9,219 nt of DNA, from the NCBI GenBank assembly GCA_900553525.1, contig USDZ01000059.1, positions 1-9,219 on the forward strand, written 5' to 3'. Both the position numbers and the translations under genes were made by a program. The stretch is from an uncultured Oscillospiraceae bacterium. GTDB taxonomy: Bacteria > Bacillota > Clostridia > Oscillospirales > Acutalibacteraceae. Of this stretch, positions 1-5,500 are shown one piece after another. Each line of letters opens with the position of its first letter. Positions within the stretch are counted from its first letter, which is position 1. Under the pieces are notes generated by a model, which was given only the letters and a program-made list of their open reading frames with translations, did not search any database and had not been told where the DNA came from.

Positions 1-52
1 CCCCAGTATACCCGACATACCGAAAATACGCTACCAATTCTGGCTTGCAGTA

Positions 53-73
53 TCCGCAACCATAGGTTGCGGA
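53..73. repeat. Perfect inverted repeat, 9-bp arms
   Basis: TCCGCAACC (53-61) and GGTTGCGGA (65-73) are perfect complements around an ATA loop. It lies 42 bases past the endonuclease IV-like stop. There is no adjoining T-tract on either strand, so it is not a standard terminator. It shares bases 70-73 with the next palindrome. Confidence 0.75.
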
Positions 74-98
74 CCGACAAATGCCATTTTTCGGTCCG
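70..98. repeat. Near-perfect 29-bp palindrome
   Basis: CGGACCGA (70-77) pairs with TCGGTCCG (91-98), and the interior continues the symmetry: AAATG (79-83) pairs with CATTT (85-89) about a single central C at 84, with only C78/T90 mismatched. Such length and symmetry suggest a transcript-end hairpin, a protein binding site or a small mobile palindromic element; I cannot choose between these from one copy. Confidence 0.7.
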
Positions 99-114
99 TC
101 AACCGAATCGTCGC

Positions 115-984
115 TTATGAGCCACGCGCGGCCAGCCAAAGATCCCGTAAGACCGCCGCATCCTCGGCTTGGGTGCCGGCTGATTCACAGATGACGACCG
201 GCGTCAACGCCCGCTCCGCAATCAGTTCCATGAGCGGCTCCGGCGGAGGACCGAAGCCCAAATGTTCCGCAAAAGTCAGATGCCGCTTTTCTCCTCCCTT
301 GCTGAATTCGATCCGGGAGAAATGGGCATGAAAGCGCCGGGCTCGTTCTTCTCCGAGCCGGTTTCGGACGGTATCGAGTACAGCCGCAAAATCCTCCTTC
401 GAGGACAACCCGCCCATAGTACGGGCGTTGAGGTGCCCAAAGTCGATGCAGGGTAGGAATCGTTCATCCAGGCCACAGAAAAACAACACCTCGTCGAGAT
501 CTCCAAGCTGCTGGATTTTCCCCATTGTCTCAGGGCAGAGACAAATTCCGGACAGACCCTCTTCATCCAAAGCCCTTTGAGCCCTGCGGAGAGTATCCGC
601 CGCCAGCACGGCAGCATCCCTGCGGGATAGGCCGCCAAGTCCCCCCGGATGTACCACGATTCTCTCCCCTCCCATGGCGCTGACCACCCGGGCGCTCTCC
701 AGAATATACCGCACTGAATTGTCCCGTTTGACCGGATCGTCCGACGCCAGGGAAATATAATAAGGAGCGTGCAGAGAAACGGTGATTCCATTCGCTTGAG
801 CTTCGGCGCCGAATTTCAATGCTGTCTCGGGTTTCACACGTACGCCGTGTCCGCACTGGTATTCGTATGCCGTCAATCCTCTTGCCGCAAGCCAGGCCGG
901 CGCCTCCATGGTGGAGGTGTGCCCCTCGGCCGCAAAAGACTCGCTGCTTCCCGCAGGCCCGAAAAGCGGATTTTCCAAATTCAT
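115..984 (-). CDS. Endonuclease IV-like TIM-barrel protein (AP endonuclease family 2)
   Basis: A 289-residue protein with the endonuclease IV/xylose isomerase-like TIM barrel. Aligning by motif with the nine metal ligands of E. coli Nfo gives H72 (SLHAPYYISLAS), H112 (VVHPGG), E152 (CPETMGK), D181 and H184 (CIDFGHLNA), H221 (HAHFS), H235 (EKRHLTF) and E267 (VICESAG). The ligand equivalent to Asp229 is replaced by Lys233. Nfo cleaves DNA at abasic sites; the altered ligand means the activity may differ, so I name only the family. I recall clostridial relatives with the same GGEKRH-type segment, so this is probably a subfamily rather than a mutant. The start is well supported: GGGGGAGG lies inside the yqeG tail seven bases before ATG, and the two genes are three bases apart, implying coupled translation. 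No intrinsic terminator with a T-tract follows; instead there are palindromes at 53-98. Confidence 0.9.
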   Translation of the reverse strand: MNLENPLFGPAGSSESFAAEGHTSTMEAPAWLAARGLTAYEYQCGHGVRVKPETALKFGAEAQANGITVSLHAPYYISLASDDPVKRDNSVRYILESARVVSAMGGERIVVHPGGLGGLSRRDAAVLAADTLRRAQRALDEEGLSGICLCPETMGKIQQLGDLDEVLFFCGLDERFLPCIDFGHLNARTMGGLSSKEDFAAVLDTVRNRLGEERARRFHAHFSRIEFSKGGEKRHLTFAEHLGFGPPPEPLMELIAERALTPVVICESAGTQAEDAAVLRDLWLAARGS

Positions 985-987
985 AGC

Positions 988-1500
988 CTACCTCCCCCGT
1001 TCCTGGCTCTTGCGGTCCCGCCGTTCTTTCAGCCAACGCTCCAACCGGCGCTTAACGGCCAGAGTGGGCTTTCCTTTCTCCAGTTCGACCGGTTCAAGCT
1101 GGATACAGGGGATGCCACAGAGATTGGCCCCCACAATATCGGTGAATACCTGATCCCCCACTGCGGCAACCCGCCGTTTCGGCAATCCCAAGCGTTTGAT
1201 CCCCCGCCAAAATCCAATGGGAGATGGTTTACATGAAAAAGCGGTATATTGCAGGCCAAGCTTATTGGCAAAGGGGGCTACCCGGCTGGGCAGCGCGTTC
1301 GACACCACCGTGAGACCGATTCCCGCCCGCTGCATCTCGGCAAGCCAATCTTTAACCTCCGGTGACAAATATTGACTTCCGTGAGACGTCAGGGTATTGT
1401 CCACGTCCAGCAGCAGCCCCCGCACCCCCATCGCCCGCAAATCGTCGAGGGTGATATCGGTGATCCGCCGGCGGTACAGCGTCGGATAAAATAGCGCCAT
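988..1500 (-). CDS. yqeG: YqeG family HAD-type phosphatase (HAD-IIIA)
   Basis: A 170-residue HAD-superfamily protein. Catalytic motifs are complete: motif I LLLDVDNTLT at 29-38 with nucleophile D32 and D34; motif II VVSNA at 65-69; motif III lysine K91 in CKPSPIGFWRGIKRLG (90-105); motif IV VGDQVFTDIVGAN at 114-126 with D116 and D121. The N-terminal FYPTLYRRRITDITLDDL is typical of YqeG. The C-terminal tail (residues 150-170) is very basic. Yeast Gep4, a distant relative, dephosphorylates phosphatidylglycerol phosphate; the bacterial substrate is not settled, so that role is only a possibility. In Bacillus, yqeG heads the yqeGH-aroE-yqeI-nadD-yqeK cluster, whereas here it lies downstream of rpsU. 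AAAGGA is nine bases before ATG. The next gene starts three bases after the stop. Confidence 0.94.
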   Translation of the reverse strand: MALFYPTLYRRRITDITLDDLRAMGVRGLLLDVDNTLTSHGSQYLSPEVKDWLAEMQRAGIGLTVVSNALPSRVAPFANKLGLQYTAFSCKPSPIGFWRGIKRLGLPKRRVAAVGDQVFTDIVGANLCGIPCIQLEPVELEKGKPTLAVKRRLERWLKERRDRKSQERGR

Positions 1501-1572
1501 AGATGCATTCCTTTCGCCGTCTTAATCCTCATGCGCCGTCTCTAAAATCGACACAGACGGCTTCTTAACACC
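1501..1572 (-). promoter_or_regulatory. Leader before yqeG with a repeated 8-mer and pairing partner
   Basis: The 72 bases between the rpsU terminator and yqeG hold AGACGGCG twice (1541-1534 and 1522-1515) and the complement GCCGTCT once upstream (1561-1555). The upstream arm can pair with either copy; the second copy lies directly before the yqeG ribosome binding site (AAAGGA, nine bases from ATG). I find no convincing -10/-35 pair, so the promoter for yqeG is either weak or absent. A regulatory role is speculative. Confidence 0.3.
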
Positions 1573-1598
1573 AAAAAGCGGGCATTTCTGCCCGCTTT
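1573..1598 (-). terminator. Intrinsic terminator of rpsU
   Basis: Seven bases after the rpsU stop, the minus strand forms a perfect nine-pair stem AAAGCGGGC / GCCCGCTTT (1598-1590 with 1583-1575) around the loop AGAAAT, continuing into a run of five T. This is a classic rho-independent terminator. It separates rpsU from yqeG, although some read-through could feed the two genes downstream. Confidence 0.92.
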
Positions 1599-1605
1599 CT
1601 GCACT

Positions 1606-1782
1606 TTACTTGTATTTTCTTTTGCGCGCAGCCTCGGACTTCTTCTTGCGTCTCACGGAAGGCTTTTCATAATGCTCTCTCTTGCGGACCTCGGCAAGGA
1701 CGCCGGAACGGGCACACGATTTCTTCCATCTGCGCAGGGCACTGTCCAGGGTTTCATTGTCTTTGACTCGGACTTCTGACAT
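1606..1782 (-). CDS. rpsU: 30S ribosomal protein S21 (bS21)
   Basis: A 58-residue, very basic protein of the small ribosomal subunit, near the anti-Shine-Dalgarno end of 16S rRNA. It matches the family throughout: SEVRVKDNETLDSALRRWKK at 2-21, a central SCARSGVLAEVRKREHYEKP (22-41), and a Lys/Arg-rich tail SVRRKKKSEAARKRKYK. Start choice: an upstream in-frame ATG at 1803 would add seven residues (MRREGIG), but those codons overlap the Shine-Dalgarno block and the family begins MxEVxV, so the ATG at 1782 is correct. It forms its own unit, with a near-consensus promoter at 1839-1867 and an intrinsic terminator at 1573-1598. Confidence 0.97.
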   Translation of the reverse strand: MSEVRVKDNETLDSALRRWKKSCARSGVLAEVRKREHYEKPSVRRKKKSEAARKRKYK

Positions 1783-1789
1783 TCCAATT

Positions 1790-1813
1790 CCCTCCCTCCG
1801 CATGAAGCAGGGG
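1790..1813 (-). promoter_or_regulatory. rpsU leader: tandem Shine-Dalgarno with a possible hairpin
   Basis: The purine block GGAGGGAGGG (1799-1790) precedes the ATG at 1782 by seven bases and decides the start. CCCCTGC (1813-1807) can pair with GCGG-A-GGG (1801-1794, one bulged A, one G-U) around a TTCAT loop, covering the upstream half of the block and leaving AGGG free. Whether this controls S21 synthesis cannot be judged from sequence alone. Confidence 0.4.
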
Positions 1814-1838
1814 TTTTCTCATTAAGGATACAAGGAGT

Positions 1839-1867
1839 ATTATATCGCACACGGGTACACACGTCAA
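1839..1867 (-). promoter_or_regulatory. Sigma-A-type promoter of rpsU
   Basis: On the minus strand a -35 box TTGACG (1867-1862, one mismatch to TTGACA) is followed after exactly 17 bases by a perfect -10 box TATAAT (1844-1839). Transcription should start near 1832, giving a leader of about 50 bases before the rpsU ATG at 1782. An A-rich stretch (GGAGAAAAACC) lies directly upstream of the -35 box. This is the best promoter in the window and fits strong, independent expression of a ribosomal protein. Confidence 0.88.
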
Positions 1868-1897
1868 GGTTTTTCTCCAAATTGGATAGGAAATCCT

Positions 1898-1915
1898 AAA
1901 AAGACTTCAAGCCTT
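1898..1915 (-). terminator. Weak candidate terminator after rsfS
   Basis: On the minus strand, AAGGCT-TGA-AGTCTT can form a six-pair stem with one G-U pair and a three-base loop, ending in a run of five T. It lies about 40 bases after the rsfS stop and upstream of the rpsU promoter, the right place to end the long operon. The stem is short and AT-rich, so efficiency would be low. Confidence 0.3.
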
Positions 1916-1953
1916 ATATTGATTTCCACATTTCCCGGTATCTTCCGACACGG

Positions 1954-2325
1954 TCAATGTCCGTCCTCCAGAAAACCGGAAGCGTCCAACGGACGGCCGT
2001 CCTTCCACAGCCTTTCCAGGTCATAAAAACGGCGGGTTTCTTCCTGGAAGACGTGGACCACCACAGTTCCATAATCGAGTAAAATCCAGGTGGAGGAGTG
2101 ATAGCCCTCTTTTCTCATGGGGCGAATTCCTTTCTCCTCCATCTCCTCCTCTACATAGTCGGTCAAGGATTTCACCTGGGTGGAACTGGTCCCGGCCGCG
2201 ATGACAAAGTAATCCGCAATCGAGGTCACGTCGGTGACCTCGATCACCCGGATATCCTGTGCTTTGTGTTTATCCAGCGACGTGACGATGCCGCTGACAA
2301 TCTTTTTGACTTCCAAATTCTCCAT
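1954..2325 (-). CDS. rsfS: Ribosome silencing factor RsfS (YbeB/Iojap; YqeL)
   Basis: A 123-residue cytosolic protein that binds uL14 on the 50S subunit and blocks joining with 30S, lowering translation when nutrients are scarce. Family features run the full length: ADYFVIAAGTSSTQV at 37-51, a helix with VEEEMEEKG at 58-66, WILLDYGTVVVHVF at 80-93, and RRFYDLERLWKD at 98-109, followed by a short acidic tail. Length is typical. The ATG is preceded by GGAAAG at five-base spacing. It lies 44 bases after the LCP gene and is the last gene of the long smc-to-rsfS series; in Bacillus the equivalent gene directly follows nadD and yqeK, so the LCP gene interrupts that ancestral order. The rpsU promoter follows about 90 bases downstream. 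Confidence 0.96.
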   Translation of the reverse strand: MENLEVKKIVSGIVTSLDKHKAQDIRVIEVTDVTSIADYFVIAAGTSSTQVKSLTDYVEEEMEEKGIRPMRKEGYHSSTWILLDYGTVVVHVFQEETRRFYDLERLWKDGRPLDASGFLEDGH

Positions 2326-2369
2326 TCCTACTTTCCGCTAAAAAGCTGAACCGATTTTTCCCGGCGCCG

Positions 2370-3809
2370 TCAAGCGGCGGAACTTTCTTCCGGTTTCTTC
2401 ATGCCCGATTGAGAAATGGCGATTTCGGACATGGCCTGGGTGTGGGTGTCGCTTGTCCCGTTTACGGCCAGTTCGGTCACTTGGAGATTGGCCTCTGTGA
2501 CCGGCATTCCATACGGGTTGAACGACGAGTTGAGCAGTTCCGCCAGTTCTGCTCGATGGATACCATAATAGGCCACGGAATTGGCCGATGCGGCTTCTCC
2601 AGGGATAATATAAGCCGTGATATTTTCGAGCGGGATCTGGCCCATATCGTGAAGCATAGTCGAAAGGGCCAGAGCCAGGGTCATATCCTCCATGTCCCTA
2701 TTGGAAGGACCGATCAGCATGGACCGCATCGCGTCTGTACCCGAATTGCAGCGAATAGGCGTCGAGCCGTTCATCAGCGGACCGACGATGTTCTCATTCA
2801 GATCCTCGACCTCGCGGGCAGACAGCCTCTGGAAAAGCGCTAACATAACCCGGCGCTGGCGCACGATCCGGGCAATATCCCCCTCGACACCGCTGTCTTT
2901 TTGCAACACATATTCCAACGCGGCCTGTCCCCCAAGCGTCTGGACACCGGCCTCATACGTGATGCCGTCAAGCTTGACTGTGCCATCGATTTGGACATCC
3001 ACACCGTCCACCAGATCGACCAGCTTGACAAATGCCTCCTGGGGCAATAAAAAGAAGTTGTCCACCGGCATCGCATATTGCTCGTTAAAGATCGAGATCA
3101 AGCCTCCGCTCGCCGAACCGGCCTTTTCTGTGGCCGGCTGACCGCAATAGGTGTGCTTGCCGTCGGCAATTTCATCGCTGTATATTTGCTTGCCCTCATA
3201 CTCGCACCAACTCACCGGTTTCGGATTTCCCCAAACCTCACTGGTCTTTTTTACAGCAAACAAATCGCCTTCCCCGAGATAGGTGTCCATCGGAATCTCC
3301 AGAATACGGATAGCCTGGGCCTCCTTGTCATAACAGACCAGAGACAGCAGTTCGGTGGGATCGGTAGAAGAGGAGCCCATCAAACCGAAGGCAAAATAGG
3401 CCACCTTATCGACATCCGTCTCCGGCGTCGTGTCATAGGAACTCAGGGGCGTATCCGAACCGCTGTCGCTCGGCGAAGCGATTTGCCGATAGAGATACAA
3501 CCCTGTAAAAAAGATAAACAGCAGACTGACCACAATAAGGGCCACTAACAGGATAAGCACCACTTTGCGGCCGCGTGTATTCTTTTTTCGGGTTCCCGCC
3601 GGTTTCCTGGCGGTAGAGGTTCCGTTTCGGTTCCCGGACTTCGGCGGGGCACCCGTCCGCCCGGTACGGCCAGAGGCGGATGAACTGCCCGTCCGAGATG
3701 CCGGTCTTTTCGCCGATGAACGTGCCGGAGCCTTTTTGGCGGCCGGCCTCGACGCCCCTGTGCGGGAAGAGGAAGGCCTCTTACTGCTGTCGCGTTTATC
3801 CTGTGCCAT
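2370..3809 (-). CDS. LytR-CpsA-Psr (LCP) family membrane protein with degenerate active site
   Basis: A 479-residue type II membrane protein. Residues 1-82 are a disordered cytoplasmic tail extremely rich in Arg, Lys, Ser and Ala; about 83-107 is one transmembrane helix; the rest is extracytoplasmic. The LCP fold is recognisable in ELLSLVCYDKEAQAIRILEIPMDTYL (positions 153-178), GGLISIFNEQYAMPVDNFF (235-253), LVDLVDGVDVQI (263-274) and LGGQAALEYVLQKDSG (292-307), ending in DIARIVRQRR (311-320). LCP proteins transfer glycopolymers from lipid carriers to peptidoglycan using conserved Asp and Arg residues. Here the Arg of IPRDT is Met174, the usual upstream Asp is Glu153, and the YVRxR motif is YVLQK; D311, R314 and R317 remain. 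It may be a divergent transferase or an LCP-fold regulator. A C-terminal part near 400-432 (PGEAASANSVAYY through NPYG) resembles clostridial LCP tails. The ATG is the first possible start after an in-frame stop, but its AAAGGA lies 13 bases away. Confidence 0.88.
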   Translation of the reverse strand: MAQDKRDSSKRPSSSRTGASRPAAKKAPARSSAKRPASRTGSSSASGRTGRTGAPPKSGNRNGTSTARKPAGTRKKNTRGRKVVLILLVALIVVSLLFIFFTGLYLYRQIASPSDSGSDTPLSSYDTTPETDVDKVAYFAFGLMGSSSTDPTELLSLVCYDKEAQAIRILEIPMDTYLGEGDLFAVKKTSEVWGNPKPVSWCEYEGKQIYSDEIADGKHTYCGQPATEKAGSASGGLISIFNEQYAMPVDNFFLLPQEAFVKLVDLVDGVDVQIDGTVKLDGITYEAGVQTLGGQAALEYVLQKDSGVEGDIARIVRQRRVMLALFQRLSAREVEDLNENIVGPLMNGSTPIRCNSGTDAMRSMLIGPSNRDMEDMTLALALSTMLHDMGQIPLENITAYIIPGEAASANSVAYYGIHRAELAELLNSSFNPYGMPVTEANLQVTELAVNGTSDTHTQAMSEIAISQSGMKKPEESSAA

Positions 3810-3837
3810 AGTGAAAGACCAGTCCTTTCTGTTGGTC
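3810..3837 (-). promoter_or_regulatory. Putative ribosome-binding-site hairpins before the LCP gene
   Basis: The only Shine-Dalgarno candidate (AAAGGA, 3828-3823) can be paired in a hairpin GAAAGG-loop-TCTTTC (3829-3813, one G-U pair). A competing stem GACCA/TGGTC (3837-3833 with 3821-3817) would instead place it in an open loop. The two cannot form together. Both stems are short (5-6 bp), so this is only a weak case for translational control. Confidence 0.3.
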
Positions 3838-3882
3838 GGGTTTCACAGCCTCTTCATGACCGGCAAGCCGAGATGGTTTTTT

Positions 3883-5115
3883 TCAGAGAAGGTGGGATTT
3901 CTCCCATTCCGGCAGCCGTTCATCGGGATAGAGGCGAAGGATGACTTCATTGTAACAAGCCAGGGTATCCGGATGAACCGCGCGTTTTTTTTGAACCAGA
4001 TCCCGTATGGTGTAAGACAGCGCATATGCCATGGCCTGGTCGAGATCCTCGTCCGAAAGCCGTCTCAACACATCCACATCGGGATAGTCACGATCGGACG
4101 AGGTAAAATCCGCAAGGTAGATGACCGTTTCAAGAATGTCCATCCCGGCGTGTCCTGTGGTGTGATAGCGCACGGCGGACAGGATTTCGGGATCGGCAAC
4201 CCCCAGGATCCGCTCGATGAAAACCGCACCGGCCTTGGCGTGCCAAAGCTTTTGCACCTGTCGCTCCACAGTATCCAGTAGTATACCAAAATCCCGAAAG
4301 ATTTGCAACTGCGCGGCGGGCGCCGCATCTTTTAAAATGTCGTGAAGCAGGCCGGCTGTGCGCGCCTTAGCCGGATCGGCTCCCCAGCGGCGGGCCAGCT
4401 CCACGGCTCTATCGGCTACAGCCAGGGAATGCTCAAATCGGGAGGGCGTCAGACGCCCTCGGATGATCTCGATATATTGCGCGTCATGGTCTGCCTCCCC
4501 TTCGGTGGAGGGGGTACGATACAGGCCCTGTTCCCGAATATAAGCTGCAACGCTTTCCGGAACCAAGTCCTCGATCCCACGGCCTTCCGACACCCGCTTG
4601 CGGATTTCGGTGGAGGAAACGTCGGACAAAGGGATGTCTTCAATTACACACCGCGCCCCCACCTTAGCCAGATCGTCGGCATAAGCCCGCAATTGTGCCA
4701 TACCCGCCCCATCCCGCGGTGCGGCGCATAAAACCGTTTCGGCCGCGATATCCCCAAAGCGCCACCAGCTGCCGAGAGTCAAGAACATATCCGCTCCCGT
4801 AATGAGATACCAAGAAGCGCCGGGATACTGCCCGCGCAACGTATCCAGCGTGTCGGCCGTAAAGCTGGCGCCGCCCCGGGCGATCTCCAGATCGGAGACC
4901 TCTAGACACGGATCCGCTTCCGCCGCCAGACGGCACATAGCGAGACGGTCGGCAGGCCCGGCCATGTCGCTGCGCAGCTTGTGAGGCGGTACATACGAAG
5001 GGACAAGCAAGACCCGATCCAAATCCAACCGGCGTGCAAATTCCAGCGCCAGTCGGATATGCCCGTTGTGAATGGGGTCGAAAGCACCTCCAAACAACGC
5101 GATCTTCTGCGGCAT
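3883..5115 (-). CDS. nadD-yqeK: NadD-YqeK fusion: nicotinate-nucleotide adenylyltransferase plus HD-domain hydrolase
   Basis: A single 410-residue ORF with two complete domains. Residues 1-200 are NadD, which adenylates nicotinate mononucleotide in NAD synthesis: nucleotidyltransferase motif GGAFDPIHNGH at 9-19, PPHK at 43-46, SWYLITGADM at 101-110, SSTEIRKR at 167-174, and the usual C-terminal YIREQGLY at 192-199. A 12-residue polar linker follows. Residues from about 213 to 410 are YqeK, an HD-family enzyme; characterised YqeK hydrolyses Ap4A symmetrically to two ADP. Its expected metal ligands are present: H229 (RFEHS), H258-D259 (GLLHDILKD), H292 (WHAKAG), H318 (RYHTTG) and D336 (YLADFTSSDR). 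In Bacillus these are two adjacent genes. NadD-HD fusions are known in mycoplasmas. The ATG has GGGGAG seven bases upstream. The linker DNA retains a buried ribosome binding site and an out-of-frame ATG (separate entry). Confidence 0.95.
   Translation of the reverse strand: MPQKIALFGGAFDPIHNGHIRLALEFARRLDLDRVLLVPSYVPPHKLRSDMAGPADRLAMCRLAAEADPCLEVSDLEIARGGASFTADTLDTLRGQYPGASWYLITGADMFLTLGSWWRFGDIAAETVLCAAPRDGAGMAQLRAYADDLAKVGARCVIEDIPLSDVSSTEIRKRVSEGRGIEDLVPESVAAYIREQGLYRTPSTEGEADHDAQYIEIIRGRLTPSRFEHSLAVADRAVELARRWGADPAKARTAGLLHDILKDAAPAAQLQIFRDFGILLDTVERQVQKLWHAKAGAVFIERILGVADPEILSAVRYHTTGHAGMDILETVIYLADFTSSDRDYPDVDVLRRLSDEDLDQAMAYALSYTIRDLVQKKRAVHPDTLACYNEVILRLYPDERLPEWEKSHLL
4449..4500 (-). 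other. Buried Shine-Dalgarno and out-of-frame ATG at the NadD/YqeK junction
   Basis: Within the fusion linker, GGGGAGG (4500-4494) is followed after six bases by ATG (4487-4485), an ideal initiation signal. The ATG is not in the fusion frame: read directly it gives only 12 codons (MTRNISRSSEGV) before TGA at 4451-4449. Removing two bases (or adding one) in the following ACGCGC run would make it start MTQYIEII, exactly where an independent YqeK is expected to begin. The reading as a relic yqeK start is inference. Confidence 0.6.
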
Positions 5116-5160
5116 TCTCCCACTCCCCTTTGTCCTTTTGGAAACCCTGTATAAACCGGT

Positions 5161-5457
5161 TCAGCCCTTCGGAAACTCGATTTTTGGTTCCTTGGGATGA
5201 CGGCGATACAGGACAAAGATGCGGCCAATCACCTGCACCACCTCGGCGTGAACCGCCTGCGCGATCTGCTCCGCCGCCTCGCGGCTGGAAAGCGGCGCGG
5301 TTTCCAGTACCTTGCCTTTGATCAGTTCACGCGCCGTCAAAGCATCCTCCGCCTGGAGCAGAAGGGTCTCGGAGATCCCTCCCTTTCCCAAATGAAGGAT
5401 CGGCGCCTCGGTATTGGCTTTCGAACGCAGAAACGCCCGTTGCTTGCTGGTGAGCAA
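5161..5457 (-). CDS. yhbY: Ribosome assembly RNA-binding protein YhbY (YqeI)
   Basis: A small CRM-domain RNA-binding protein associated with precursors of the large ribosomal subunit. Counting from the upstream ATG at 5466 (101 residues), the sequence shows LTSKQRAFLRSKA at 5-17, the CRM loop GKGGI at 27-31, ARELIKGKVL at 45-54 and VQVIGRIFVLYR at 77-88, matching the family from end to end. Start choice: the ATG at 5466 directly abuts its only Shine-Dalgarno (GAAAGG, zero spacing), a poor arrangement. A TTG three codons later (5457) lies eight bases from AAAGGA and gives MLTSKQ at the N terminus, matching the MLTGKQ start known for Bacillus YqeI. I therefore prefer the 98-residue TTG version, with the ATG version as the alternative. 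It sits directly before nadD, the order also found in Bacillus. Confidence 0.93.
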   Translation of the reverse strand: MLTSKQRAFLRSKANTEAPILHLGKGGISETLLLQAEDALTARELIKGKVLETAPLSSREAAEQIAQAVHAEVVQVIGRIFVLYRRHPKEPKIEFPKG

Positions 5458-5500
5458 TCGAAACATCCTTTCTTTTATGCGTATGGTTCGGTTAAATCCG

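Larger units (their letters stand above)
1..114. other. Gene-free window edge downstream of the endonuclease IV-like gene
   Basis: No coding region is supported here. The segment holds the two overlapping palindromes and a short motif resemblance (ACCGAAAA-type strings near 20-29 on the plus strand and, on the minus strand, near 97-86). I find no acceptable promoter on either strand. Confidence 0.5.

Noticed and set aside
1783..1803. N-terminal extension of rpsU starting at 1803
   Set aside because: The extra codons overlap the Shine-Dalgarno block, and the S21 family starts at the later ATG.
3565..4281. 238-codon open frame on the plus strand
   Set aside because: It lies opposite the 5' part of the LCP gene and the 3' part of nadD-yqeK, both clear family members. 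It has no recognisable domain and looks like a shadow of GC-rich codon use.
4451..4487. 12-codon ORF (MTRNISRSSEGV) as a real small gene
   Set aside because: Despite the good ribosome binding site it lies wholly inside conserved nadD-yqeK coding sequence; a remnant yqeK start explains it better.
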